DNA of 42,209 nucleotides, taken from Plantactinospora alkalitolerans (GTDB lineage Bacteria > Actinomycetota > Actinomycetes > Mycobacteriales > Micromonosporaceae). Position numbers and translations under genes: made by a program. Positions 26,853 through 34,304 of this stretch are shown here, piece by piece. A model generated the notes under the pieces. That model was not told the DNA's origin and ran no database searches. It saw only the letters and a program-made list of their open reading frames with translations. Each line of letters starts with the position of its first letter. The first letter of the stretch is position 1. The stretch lies in contig NZ_JADPUN010000226.1 of NCBI RefSeq assembly GCF_015690345.1, positions 1-42,209 of the forward strand. The letters are read 5' to 3'.

Positions 26853-27935
26853 ATGAGAGTTCTCGCGAACAGGGCCAACTGGGCGACAAAGGTGGCGGTC
26901 GCACTGGTGTTGGCTGCGGCGCCCGCGCTGGCGCTGGGCCAGTCGGCGAGTGCCGCACCGGCACCGGGCCTGGACCCCGGTGCCACCGCCGACGCGTGGG
27001 CCGCCGGTCGGGCCGCGTACGGAGCGGGCGCCACCGAGCACCAGGCGATCGTGGCGTACTGGACGCCGGAGCGGATGCGGGCGGCGCAGCCGGCCGAGGA
27101 GTCGCCGGCCTACCGGCAGGCGGTCAAGCGGTACGTCGACAGTGGCCAGGCCGCCCCTCAGTCGGTCGACCGGGGCGCCCGGCTGACCGTCCCGCCGGCC
27201 GCCGGTGCGCTGGGCGTACCGAACAACGGCCCCGTCCCCGCGGCGCTGAACCCGAACTTCGCGTCCAACCATCCGACGGCCCGGACCAGCGGCAAGGTGT
27301 TCTTCACCCTGAACGGTGGCAACTTCGTCTGTTCCGCCACGGTGATCAACTCGGAGGGTCAGGACACCGTCTGGACCGCCGGGCACTGCACCCACTCCGG
27401 CGGCGCGGCCGGCGCGTTGGCCACCAACTGGGCGTTCGTGCCCGCGTTCGACGACGACCTGGCCAACCAGCGGCCGTTCGGCACCTGGACCGCGGCGCGC
27501 CTGATTCCCGCACCGGCCTGGCAGGCCAGCGGAAACTTCAACGAGGACATGGCCGTGGCGATCATGAACACGCTCAACGGCCGGCACATCGTCACCCAAC
27601 TCGGCGGGCAGGGCCTGGACGTCAACCGGGGCCTGAACGTCGCGATCAACGCCTTCGGCTACCCGCAGGAGGCGCCCTTCGACGGCGGCAACCTGATGCG
27701 CTGCTCCGGCGCCTCGCAACCCGAGTTCCCGGGCGCGACCCAGACCATCCGGATCCCCTGCGACATGACCCGTGGCTCCAGCGGCGGCGGTTGGCTGCTG
27801 AACTGGGACGGAAACTTCGGCTACCTGTACGGCGTCAACAGCCGGATCGACCGGATCGTCTCTCCGACCATCATGATCTCGCCGTTCTTCGACAACACCG
27901 CACTGAACCTCTACAACCAGACCAGGAACCTCTGA
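26853..27935 (+). CDS. Secreted trypsin/V8-like serine protease
   Basis: A 360-residue preproprotein. A Sec signal peptide (KVAVALVLAAAPALALGQSA, cleavage near residues 34-35) and a ~95-residue propeptide-like region precede an S1-type protease domain. The triad is visible: His near 177 in VWTAGHCTHSG, Asp near 231 in FNEDMAVAIM, and Ser near 309 in MTRGSSGGGWLL. The RGSSGGGW form is typical of the V8/Glu-specific-like group. ATG 26853 has GAGGAGGAG 7 bp upstream. It lies 180 bp behind the sigma/anti-sigma operon and could be a target of that sigma factor, though no shared promoter was found. Confidence 0.9.
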   Translation: MRVLANRANWATKVAVALVLAAAPALALGQSASAAPAPGLDPGATADAWAAGRAAYGAGATEHQAIVAYWTPERMRAAQPAEESPAYRQAVKRYVDSGQAAPQSVDRGARLTVPPAAGALGVPNNGPVPAALNPNFASNHPTARTSGKVFFTLNGGNFVCSATVINSEGQDTVWTAGHCTHSGGAAGALATNWAFVPAFDDDLANQRPFGTWTAARLIPAPAWQASGNFNEDMAVAIMNTLNGRHIVTQLGGQGLDVNRGLNVAINAFGYPQEAPFDGGNLMRCSGASQPEFPGATQTIRIPCDMTRGSSGGGWLLNWDGNFGYLYGVNSRIDRIVSPTIMISPFFDNTALNLYNQTRNL

Positions 27936-27968
27936 TCACCTGATCGGCCGTCCTGTGGTGCGGCTCCA

Positions 27969-28000
27969 GCGGGTGGACCCGGTGCAACGGGTTCGCCCGC
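27969..28000. terminator. Bidirectional hairpin between the protease and alpha/beta-hydrolase genes
   Basis: GCGGGTGGACCCG and CGGGTTCGCCCGC pair along 13 positions (two G-U type wobbles) with a 6-base loop GTGCAA. It sits in the 86-bp gap between converging genes and has no T tract on either side. Confidence 0.65.
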
Positions 28001-28021
28001 CGGGGCCGTGCCTGTCTGGTA

Positions 28022-28909
28022 CTAGCGGGCCATGGCCGGTTGAGCCTGCATCCGGCCGAGGAACTCCCGGACGTGGCCGGCGATCTCGTCGACGTTGGTC
28101 TCCAGCGCGAAGTGCCCGGCGTCGAGCAGGTGAACCTCGGCGTTGGGCAGGTCCCGTTTGAAGGCGCGGGCACCATCCGGGCCGAAGATCTTGTCGTTGG
28201 CTCCCCAGACCGCGAGCAGCGGCACCTGGGTCTGCCGGAAGGACTCCTGCGCCTGCGGGTAGATGTCGAGATTCGTCTTGTAGTCCCGGAAGAGCTGCAA
28301 CTGGTTCTCGTCGTTTCCGGGCCGGGCGAGGACCTCCAGAGCGTGCCGCCAGGCGTCCGGGCTGACCAGGCTGACGTCGGATACGCCGTGCTCGTACTGC
28401 CAGCGGACCATCTTCTCGCTGAAGGCCTGCCGGGCGGCGGCCTCCGTCTCGGGTCCGGGAGAGCTGGCGTACGCGAACAGCGGGTTCCAGAACTCCTCCA
28501 CGAATCCTTCCGGGTACGCGTTCCCGCTCTGGCTGATGATCGCCGAGATGCTCTCCGGGCGGCGTAACAGCAGTCGCAGCGCGATCGGCGCTCCGTAGTC
28601 CTGCATGTAGACCGCGTACCGGCGGATGTCGAGCTGGTCCAGCAGGCCCGCGGTGACGTCGGTCAGCGCGTCGAAGGTGTACGGAAAGTCGCTCAGCGGC
28701 GGCGCCGAGGAGTAGCCGAACCCGATGTGGTCGGGGGCCACCAGGTGGTACTGGTCGGCCAGCGCCGGCATCAGCTCCCGGAACATGTGCGAACTGGTCG
28801 GAAAGCCGTGCAGCAGGACGAGCGGTGGCGCCCCGGGCGTGCCGGCCTCGCGGTAGAAGACGTCCAAGCCGTCGACCGTCGCGGTCCGGTGATGTACGCC
28901 GCCGACCAT
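28022..28909 (-). CDS. Alpha/beta hydrolase with Asp nucleophile (haloalkane dehalogenase / epoxide hydrolase type)
   Basis: A 295-residue alpha/beta-hydrolase. LVLLHGFPTSSHMFRELMPA supplies the oxyanion HGxP loop. The nucleophile elbow reads VYMQDYGAPIALRL, so the nucleophile is Asp near 104 rather than Ser; Q-D-Y/W-G is the elbow of haloalkane dehalogenases and related epoxide hydrolases. The acid is probably Asp in WGANDKIFGP near 238, and the His is in LLDAGHFALE near 267. It should cleave C-halogen or epoxide bonds by an ester intermediate; the substrate is not predictable. ATG 28909 has a run of seven G about 5 bp upstream; an ATG at 28993 is an alternative. Confidence 0.85.
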   Translation of the reverse strand: MVGGVHHRTATVDGLDVFYREAGTPGAPPLVLLHGFPTSSHMFRELMPALADQYHLVAPDHIGFGYSSAPPLSDFPYTFDALTDVTAGLLDQLDIRRYAVYMQDYGAPIALRLLLRRPESISAIISQSGNAYPEGFVEEFWNPLFAYASSPGPETEAAARQAFSEKMVRWQYEHGVSDVSLVSPDAWRHALEVLARPGNDENQLQLFRDYKTNLDIYPQAQESFRQTQVPLLAVWGANDKIFGPDGARAFKRDLPNAEVHLLDAGHFALETNVDEIAGHVREFLGRMQAQPAMAR

Positions 28910-29049
28910 GATGCCCCCCCGTTCGCCCACCCGAGCTGTGATGTCCTCCTCATACTGCCGGGCCTGCGGTCCTGCTCGGGCGGGTATCGACATCGGCGTA
29001 CCCCGTCGGCGTACCCCGTTCGTGGTCTGCCGGCCGCCGGGCGTGCCGG

Positions 29050-29886
29050 TCAGGCCGAGGGCAGCTCGTGCGCGGTGAGAAGTTCCGCACCGTCGAGGAT
29101 CAGCGGCGTCCACTCCGCCGCCCCGGTGCGCCCGTGTTTCGGATCGATCGCGGTGAAGACCCGGCCGCCGACCCGTACCCGGACGTGCCGGGCGGACCAG
29201 TCGACGGTGGCGCGCTGGCGTACCCGGCCGGGGCAGCGCCAGGTCCGGTCGGCGAAGCGTACGGGCTGGGAATGCCCGTGTACCTGGCCGAACGGCACGA
29301 ACCCGCCACCGGCGTAGAACTCCAGCCAGGGTTCGTGCAGTTCCCAGCCGGCCTCGGCCCAGAACGGGCCGGCCGCCCGGTCGACCCCGAACTCCCCACC
29401 CCGGAAGATCAACGGCTGCGGGCGTTCGTTGAGCAGCCGGGCGGCGATCGCGGCGGTCGGCGGCTCGGCCAGCTCCCGCCACGCGCCGACCGTCAGCCCG
29501 GCGTGGGTGACCAGCAGGTCGTCCCCGTCCGCCGTCCGGATCGCGACGGCCACCCGCAGTCGGCCCTCTGCCCACCAGGACCGCAGCAGGTCCGCGTCGG
29601 CGTCGTCCAGGCGTTCCGGCCAGAACTCGGCGCCACCGGGCAGGTACTGCGACTCGTGGTTGCCAACCAGCTGGATCCATCGCTCCGGCTGATTTTCGAG
29701 GTATCCGCGCACGATGGCCAGCACCGCCCGGCTGTCCGGACCACGATCGACGAGGTCACCGACCTGGACCACCGTCATCCCCTCGGGCAGGTGATGCCGG
29801 TCGACGTCCGCGCCGAGCGAGGAGAGCGCGTCGCGAAGTTGGCCAGGGTGGCCACCGACGTCTCCGACAACAACTACCCGGGCCAT
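29050..29886 (-). CDS. Calcineurin-like metallophosphoesterase
   Basis: A 278-residue phosphoesterase with the complete two-metal motif set in order: VVVGDVGGHPGQL, QVGDLVDRGPDSR, LVGNHESQY, LLVTHAGLTVG and QVHGHSQPV. The order and spacing fit PPP-like/ApaH-like bacterial phosphatases acting on phosphoproteins or dinucleotide polyphosphates. The substrate is unknown. ATG 29886 has GGGAGTGGAG directly upstream; an in-frame ATG at 29964 would overlap less convincing sequence. It lies between the alpha/beta-hydrolase (140 bp) and the FAD monooxygenase (110 bp), all leftward. Confidence 0.9.
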   Translation of the reverse strand: MARVVVVGDVGGHPGQLRDALSSLGADVDRHHLPEGMTVVQVGDLVDRGPDSRAVLAIVRGYLENQPERWIQLVGNHESQYLPGGAEFWPERLDDADADLLRSWWAEGRLRVAVAIRTADGDDLLVTHAGLTVGAWRELAEPPTAAIAARLLNERPQPLIFRGGEFGVDRAAGPFWAEAGWELHEPWLEFYAGGGFVPFGQVHGHSQPVRFADRTWRCPGRVRQRATVDWSARHVRVRVGGRVFTAIDPKHGRTGAAEWTPLILDGAELLTAHELPSA

Positions 29887-29996
29887 CTCCACTCCCGTTT
29901 CCCGTGCTGAGTCGACCTCACGCCCGGCGAGCGTATCCCGCCGACACCACCGATCCCGGGGCACGGCGGTGGCCGGTCAGCGGCCGGAGCGGCGGG

Positions 29997-31436
29997 TCAC
30001 CGCCCGGACCAGAGCACCCGGGCCAGGATGCCGGGGGCGAAGAGTGCCGTTGGCGGGGTCATCAGGTTCGCCACGCTGAGGAAGCGCCGGCCGACGACCG
30101 GATGCCGCTCCGCCGCGACGTGCAGCCTGCCGACGTACGCGTTGAGGAAGTTCGTCTTCCGGCTGCGCGGGCCGACCACGGCCGGATACCGGAGGTCGGC
30201 GCCGACGGCGATGTCCCACGCCACGTCGTTGACCTTCGCCGCCCCGGCGAAGTACTGCCGCGTCAACCCGCCGCGTCCCTTGTGGAGAAGCAGGTCCCGC
30301 AGCACATTCGCCTGCGCTGCCGCGACGGTCATCCCCTGGGCGTACGCGGGATTGAAGGTGCAGACCGAGTCCCCGACCGCGATGAATCCCTCCGGTAGGC
30401 GGCGCAGGTGCTCGTAGCGGCGCCGGACGCTGGTGGGCAGCCGGATGGGCCGTGGCGGGCCCAGCGGCTCGGCCCGGTGAAGCAGGTCACGAAGCTCCCG
30501 GGCGGGCAGCCGGGCGGTGAATTCGAGATAGCCGTCGGGGTCCGTCGGCGGGGGCTCGGCGCCGCCCGCACTGAACAGGGTGACCATCCACCGGTCTCCC
30601 TCGGTGGCGATGGCGATGCCACCGTGCGGGTTGGCGGGCGAGGGCGACGTCACGGTCGCGGCGAAGTCGGCGTCGCCGGGCGACCGGCGGTAGTCGCGGG
30701 ACACGTAGGTCGTCTGCGGGTCGACCCGTTCCTCCGGCGGGCGCTCGAAGCCGATCTCGGCCAACCAGGTCGGCCCTCGGTTGCCCCGTCCGGTGGCGTC
30801 GACCACCAGTTCGGCGTCGTGTCGCTGCTCGACGCCGCCCTGGTCGCGTACGTCGTGTCCCGGCGGCGGGCCGGTGTCGTGTCCCGGCGGCGGCCCGGTG
30901 TCGTGTCCCGGCACCGGGCCGGTGTCGTGCCCCGGCGGCAGGCGGACGTCGTTCCTCGCAAGCACGCGGGCGCCGCTGACGGCGTCGCCGGTGGCGTCGG
31001 TGAGCAGGCCCAGCGCCTCGTGACCGGCGCGGATCTCGACGTGCGCGATCGCCTGGACCCGGTCGCGGACGTACGCCTCCAGTGCGGGGCGGCTGAGACA
31101 GATCCCGCGTATTCCGGAGGAGGCCCGGGGAATGGCCCGGCCGTCGTTTCGCCAGATGCAGTCCCGTTGCACGTCGACCGGAACGGCACCCTGGGCGGTC
31201 AGGTCGCCGGTGAACCCGGGGAAGAATTCCTCGAGGATCTGTCGTCCCCGGGCGAGCAGCCCGTGCAGATGCTCGCCCTGTGGTACGCCCCGGCGGTTGG
31301 TCGCGCCGGCCGGCAGGTCGTCACGGTCGAAGACGGTGACCTTCTCGAACGACTCGCTGAGCGCCCGGGCGGCGAGCAGGCCACCGATGCTGGCGCCGAG
31401 CACGATGGCGTGACCGGATCTTCTGTCAACAGACAT
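29997..31436 (-). CDS. FAD-dependent monooxygenase (halogenase/hydroxylase-like) with a GHD-repeat insert
   Basis: A 479-residue flavoprotein. The FAD loop is AIVLGASIGGLLAARALSES (G-x-S-x-x-G variant). GVPQGEHLHGLLARGRQILE, LVVDATGRGNRGPTWL and FIAVGDSVCTFNPAYAQGMT (FAD-phosphate site) follow in order, as in actinobacterial hydroxylases of the 2-polyprenyl-6-methoxyphenol hydroxylase type. Near residues 167-197 an insert of four 8-residue GHDTGPPP-type units, encoded by a 24-bp tandem repeat, interrupts a surface region before the second FAD motif. ATG 31436 has TGGAG about 7 bp upstream. The substrate is unknown. Confidence 0.82.
   Translation of the reverse strand: MSVDRRSGHAIVLGASIGGLLAARALSESFEKVTVFDRDDLPAGATNRRGVPQGEHLHGLLARGRQILEEFFPGFTGDLTAQGAVPVDVQRDCIWRNDGRAIPRASSGIRGICLSRPALEAYVRDRVQAIAHVEIRAGHEALGLLTDATGDAVSGARVLARNDVRLPPGHDTGPVPGHDTGPPPGHDTGPPPGHDVRDQGGVEQRHDAELVVDATGRGNRGPTWLAEIGFERPPEERVDPQTTYVSRDYRRSPGDADFAATVTSPSPANPHGGIAIATEGDRWMVTLFSAGGAEPPPTDPDGYLEFTARLPARELRDLLHRAEPLGPPRPIRLPTSVRRRYEHLRRLPEGFIAVGDSVCTFNPAYAQGMTVAAAQANVLRDLLLHKGRGGLTRQYFAGAAKVNDVAWDIAVGADLRYPAVVGPRSRKTNFLNAYVGRLHVAAERHPVVGRRFLSVANLMTPPTALFAPGILARVLWSGR
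30852..30947. repeat. In-frame 24-bp minisatellite, four copies
   Basis: A 24-bp unit beginning GTCGTGTCCCGGCGGC on the + strand occurs at 30852, 30876, 30900 and 30924; the first two copies are nearly identical and the last is more diverged. On the minus strand it encodes four GHDTGPPP-type units inside the FAD monooxygenase. The unit length keeps the frame whatever the copy number. Confidence 0.92.
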
Positions 31437-31502
31437 GCTTGGCTCCAGTGATGAGATGTACTCAAGTTATGGAGGCGCACTGGTCGTCAAGAATCGCGAT
31501 GA

Positions 31503-31514
31503 ATTGACGTCAAT
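31503..31514. promoter_or_regulatory. Perfect palindrome upstream of the FAD monooxygenase gene
   Basis: ATTGACGTCAAT is a perfect 12-bp palindrome, 67-78 bp upstream of the monooxygenase start. A related half, TACGTCAATG, lies near 31726. It is a possible operator for an unidentified dimeric regulator; by length alone it could also be chance. Confidence 0.35.
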
Positions 31515-31570
31515 GGGACGGTTGTTGTCGCATTCGGCCTGATCGATCGTTCTCGACGATTTATCGAACT

Positions 31571-31753
31571 TCACGACCCGTCCTGCGGGCCGGTCCCGTT
31601 CTCGTCCTGCTCGTACGTCGGAAGTTCCGGCAGGTGTCCGTCGACGATGGCGGACTCGGCAGCGTGGCGTCGGGATGGCATTACAACGGGGGCATCGAAG
31701 AGTGATCGTAGAGTGACTCTCTGGTGTACGTCAATGTCTGCCGCCGCTGGCAC
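31571..31753 (-). CDS. Doubtful small ORF (60 residues)
   Basis: The last ~30 codons (AAESAIVDGHLPELPTYEQD to the end) use G/C at third positions as real genes here do, while the first half does not. An internal ATG would give about 36 residues. No ribosome-binding site is clear and the product is not recognised. It may be a small acidic peptide, or the 3' end of a lost gene. Confidence 0.2.
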   Translation of the reverse strand: MPAAADIDVHQRVTLRSLFDAPVVMPSRRHAAESAIVDGHLPELPTYEQDENGTGPQDGS

Positions 31754-31854
31754 AGGTGGCTTTACCAGCCAATTCGGATGGTTGGGCCGGCTTCGCCCCC
31801 GCGAAGATCTCCCGTCGGAAGGAAGGGCGGGATGATCCAGATGAAATGATCGAC

Positions 31855-31860
31855 TAGGGT
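31855..31860 (+). promoter_or_regulatory. -10 element, leaderless start of the EspC-like gene
   Basis: TAGGGT ends 7 bp before ATG 31868 and no Shine-Dalgarno sequence is present, so transcription should begin at or next to the A of the start codon. Confidence 0.5.
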
Positions 31861-31867
31861 CCTTGCC

Positions 31868-32191
31868 ATGACCGGTGGCTCAGGCGACGGCTTCACCGTG
31901 GACCCGGCGGCGCTGGAGACCTTCTCCAAGACCAGCTACGCGCGGGCGGACGACTTCGACGGGATACGCGGGCGGCTACGCGACGGCGCGGTCGGGCGTT
32001 CCTCGTTCGGCATCATGCCCGCCTCGTTCACGCTCTACGACCAGTACGAGACGTGCCTCGACGACTGCCTCCAGGCGCTGGCGGACGGCGTCGAGGTGAT
32101 GGAGGTGATCGCCGACGCGATCACCGCCGAGCGGGACGCGTACCTGGCCAGCGACGCCGCCGCACAGGGGCGGTTCCGGACCGGTGGCTGA
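31868..32191 (+). CDS. Small helical protein resembling type VII-secretion EspC/WXG100-type proteins
   Basis: A 107-residue protein, mostly amphipathic helix. FTVDPAALETFSKTSYARAD and the later LADGVEVMEVIADAITAERD give a helix-turn-helix layout, with the early VDPAAL motif seen in EspC (DUF2580)-like ESX-associated proteins. There is no signal peptide or W-x-G motif. The gene opens a rightward cluster of five genes (to 35042) in which the second is WXG-like and the third YbaB-like, a combination common near type VII secretion substrates. No EccC ATPase or other secretion core gene is in the window. Assignment is by size, helix pattern and neighbourhood. Confidence 0.55.
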   Translation: MTGGSGDGFTVDPAALETFSKTSYARADDFDGIRGRLRDGAVGRSSFGIMPASFTLYDQYETCLDDCLQALADGVEVMEVIADAITAERDAYLASDAAAQGRFRTGG

Positions 32192-32302
32192 CCGGACGGG
32201 CGGCTGACCGGACCGGTCGGCGGGGCCGGTCGACGACCACCGGCAGCCCCGGGCGGATCACCCATGACGACGCGTGCAGAAACCACGAAGGGGGATGGCT
32301 GA

Positions 32303-33229
32303 GTGTCGGCCGTCGCGCTGGAGCGCAGCAAGACCTATTTCGAGCAGTTCGTCGGCTCGGTGCCGGAACCGTTGCAGGGCTTCACCCGTACGGTGTTGTC
32401 GCCGTTCGAGCAGCTCCTGGAACAGGTGGCCGGCGACCCCGACGACCTGATGCGGGGCGCCGAGCGCTGCCTCGCCGCGTCGACCGACGTACTCGGGATC
32501 GCCGCACAGCAGGCGAGCGACCGGGCCCGGCTGCAACCGCCGGCCTGGGGCGGAGAGGCCGCGAACGCGTTCCAGACCGGCCTGGCCAACGTCGAGGAGT
32601 CGATCCGGCAACTCGGGGACGGGCTGGCGGCGGCGAAGGAGGTGCTGGTCGAGGCGGCGAACGCCGCGGTGGACGCGTTCAACCTGCTCTGCGAGCTGAT
32701 CTTCGAGTTCCTGACCGCCTTCCTGATCGAGGCGATCATCGCCGCCGCGGCGGCGTTCCTCAGCTTCGGCGCGTCGATCGCCGCGTTCGCCGTACGCTGG
32801 CTCGCCCGGCTGGCACTGACGCTGGGTCGCGGCGCCCGGATCGTGAGCAGGCTGGTCCGGGTCCTGGTGAAGCTGGCCCGCAAGCTCGACGACGTCAAGG
32901 CCCTGCTCACCACCTACCGCAAGCGGGTCATGGAGCTGCGCAAGCTCAAGAAGCAGTACGCGATGTGGCGACAGCAGGGTCGGACCCCGCAGGGCCTCGC
33001 GGTGGCGAAGGAGTACGGCCTCAAGGTCGGCCTGCCACGCTTCGTCTTCAACCAGGCGTCGCCGGTCAACCTGAGCGGCAAGGGCGGGGCGGTGCTGGAC
33101 ACCGTGGTCGGCGGGCAGGACATCCGCGACGGCCAGAAGGACCGCAACTACGCGACCGACGGCACCTACCGGGACGACATCGGCCCGTACACCAAGAGCG
33201 TGCAGGATCTGATCGACTCGGTGGGCTGA
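32303..33229 (+). CDS. WXG-like protein with hydrophobic centre and basic C-terminal region, function unknown
   Basis: A 308-residue protein. The first ~105 residues are helical with LQPPAWGGEAANAFQTGLAN near 75-95, a W-x-G-type turn as in WXG100 proteins. A long hydrophobic stretch follows (about 130-172, FLTAFLIEAIIAAAAAFLSF), then basic helices (LVRVLVKLARKLDDVKALLT) and a polar C-terminus (DTVVGGQDIRDGQKDRNYAT). The layout of N-terminal export-like domain, hydrophobic centre and unfamiliar C-terminal domain resembles type VII-exported effectors, but no toxin motif is recognised. GTG 32303 has GAAGGGGG about 10 bp upstream. The gap from the previous gene is 111 bp. Confidence 0.6.
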   Translation: MSAVALERSKTYFEQFVGSVPEPLQGFTRTVLSPFEQLLEQVAGDPDDLMRGAERCLAASTDVLGIAAQQASDRARLQPPAWGGEAANAFQTGLANVEESIRQLGDGLAAAKEVLVEAANAAVDAFNLLCELIFEFLTAFLIEAIIAAAAAFLSFGASIAAFAVRWLARLALTLGRGARIVSRLVRVLVKLARKLDDVKALLTTYRKRVMELRKLKKQYAMWRQQGRTPQGLAVAKEYGLKVGLPRFVFNQASPVNLSGKGGAVLDTVVGGQDIRDGQKDRNYATDGTYRDDIGPYTKSVQDLIDSVG

Positions 33230-33284
33230 CCCACCGGGCCGGCGGTCGCCCGATCCGGGCGGACGAGGGCAGGAGAGGAACGAC

Positions 33285-33611
33285 GTGGAATACCCCGCGC
33301 TGGATCGGCTGGAGCAGCTCGCGAACAGCCTGGACGGCCTGCAGGACAGGATGAACCGCCGGGTCGAGGAACTCCGGCAGCAGCCGGTCGAGCTGGAGAG
33401 CGAGAGCGGCGCCGTGCGGGTGTCGGTCGACCACGGCGGTCGGGTGGACCGGGTGGACATCACCTCCCGGGGCATGCGGTACAGCCCCGACCAGCTTGGT
33501 TCGGAGATCACCGGCACGATCCGGCGGGCGCAGCGGGAGGCGACCAGGCGGCTGCAGGATTCGATGCGGGAGGTGCTGGGCAGCGCCGCCGACGACTATC
33601 CGCTGGGCTGA
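33285..33611 (+). CDS. YbaB/EbfC-like small protein
   Basis: A 108-residue protein. An N-terminal coiled-coil-like helix (LEQLANSLDGLQDRMNRRVE), a beta hairpin (GAVRVSVDHGGRVDRVDITS) and a C-terminal helix (LGSEITGTIRRAQREATRRL) match the YbaB/EbfC fold. That fold is found both in nucleoid-associated proteins and in proteins encoded with type VII secretion substrates. GTG 33285 has GGAGAGGA 7 bp upstream. The next gene begins 3 bp after the stop, indicating coupled translation. Confidence 0.75.
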   Translation: MEYPALDRLEQLANSLDGLQDRMNRRVEELRQQPVELESESGAVRVSVDHGGRVDRVDITSRGMRYSPDQLGSEITGTIRRAQREATRRLQDSMREVLGSAADDYPLG

Positions 33612-33614
33612 GCC

Positions 33615-34232
33615 GTGGGTACCGACCACCACCACCTGTACGGGGACGCGGTCGCCCACCGGCTGGAACCCGGCGAGGCGATGCTCGCGTGCAGCGAGGC
33701 CAAGCGTCCGCACGGACTGGCGCCGGACCCGCCGCCACGACCGCCGGAACCGGCCCCGGGCGACGGGGCGAAGGTCGCCGGAATGGGCCTGGCCGGCGCC
33801 GCGCTCAGCGGCATCGAGTTCATCGACAACCTCGGGGGCGGCGGCCCCACCGACTGGCTGATCCGGCTTTTTTTTGGTCGCGCGGCGCGCGGCCGGCTCG
33901 ACTCGGTCGCAGCCGGCTACGTGCGCGCGGTGCCGACCGACGACAAGCTGCTGGTCGTGGTGACCGACCGGCGGCTGATGGTGCTGCGGGTCGGCCGTTC
34001 CAACGAGGTCCGACCGTTCGGCGAGCCACGCAAGCCGGTGGTGGCGGCGAAGCTGAAGCCGCTGTGGTCGGTGCACCGGGCGGAGATCACGGGCGCCCGT
34101 CAGCGCTGGCACCGGCTGCACGGTGCCCGGCTCCGGGTGATGTTCCGGGACGGCTCCTGGTTGGAGGTGACCGGTCCGCTGTGCATGGGCCGTCGTCGGG
34201 CCGGTGAACTGCGCGACGCCCTGTGCGGCTGA
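33615..34232 (+). CDS. Probable PH-like domain protein, function unknown
   Basis: A 205-residue protein. The N-terminal ~95 residues contain a Pro-rich stretch (GLAPDPPPRPPEPAPGDGAK) and a short hydrophobic helix. The C-terminal ~105 residues are beta-rich, with KLLVVVTDRRLMVLRVGRSN, LWSVHRAEITGARQRWHRLH and ARLRVMFRDGSWLEVTGPL, a pattern of PH-like domains. The coding region contains an uninterrupted run of eight T (33868-33875) encoding L-F-F, very unusual in this GC-rich DNA. GTG 33615 follows the YbaB-like stop by 3 bp. No family name can be given with confidence. Confidence 0.6.
   Translation: MGTDHHHLYGDAVAHRLEPGEAMLACSEAKRPHGLAPDPPPRPPEPAPGDGAKVAGMGLAGAALSGIEFIDNLGGGGPTDWLIRLFFGRAARGRLDSVAAGYVRAVPTDDKLLVVVTDRRLMVLRVGRSNEVRPFGEPRKPVVAAKLKPLWSVHRAEITGARQRWHRLHGARLRVMFRDGSWLEVTGPLCMGRRRAGELRDALCG
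33868..33875 (+). repeat. T8 homopolymer tract inside the PH-like gene
   Basis: Eight consecutive T in the coding strand, the longest A/T homopolymer I noticed in the window. Loss or gain of one T would frameshift the gene before its PH-like domain. Confidence 0.9.
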
Positions 34233-34304
34233 GTATGCGCCGCGCAGTACCGTGGCCGACGGACGACGGGTACGGGGGCCGCCCGGCGCGAAGGAGGTTC
34301 GACC

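Larger units (their letters stand above)
31437..31867. other. Gene-poor, AT-richer intergenic region
   Basis: 431 bp between the divergent FAD monooxygenase and EspC-like genes. It holds a 12-bp perfect palindrome (31503-31514) and AT-rich stretches, such as tactcaagttatgga near 31457, that fit a regulated promoter for the FAD gene. It also holds a possible short minus-strand frame (31571-31753) and the -10 of the EspC-like gene. I see no convincing larger gene. Confidence 0.6.

Noticed and set aside
30852-30947. Repeats considered as a CRISPR array
   Set aside because: The units are contiguous with no spacers and lie in frame within a gene, so this is a minisatellite.
31647-31835. 62-codon rightward ORF in the gene-poor region
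   Set aside because: No coding-like third-position pattern, no ribosome-binding site and no recognisable product.
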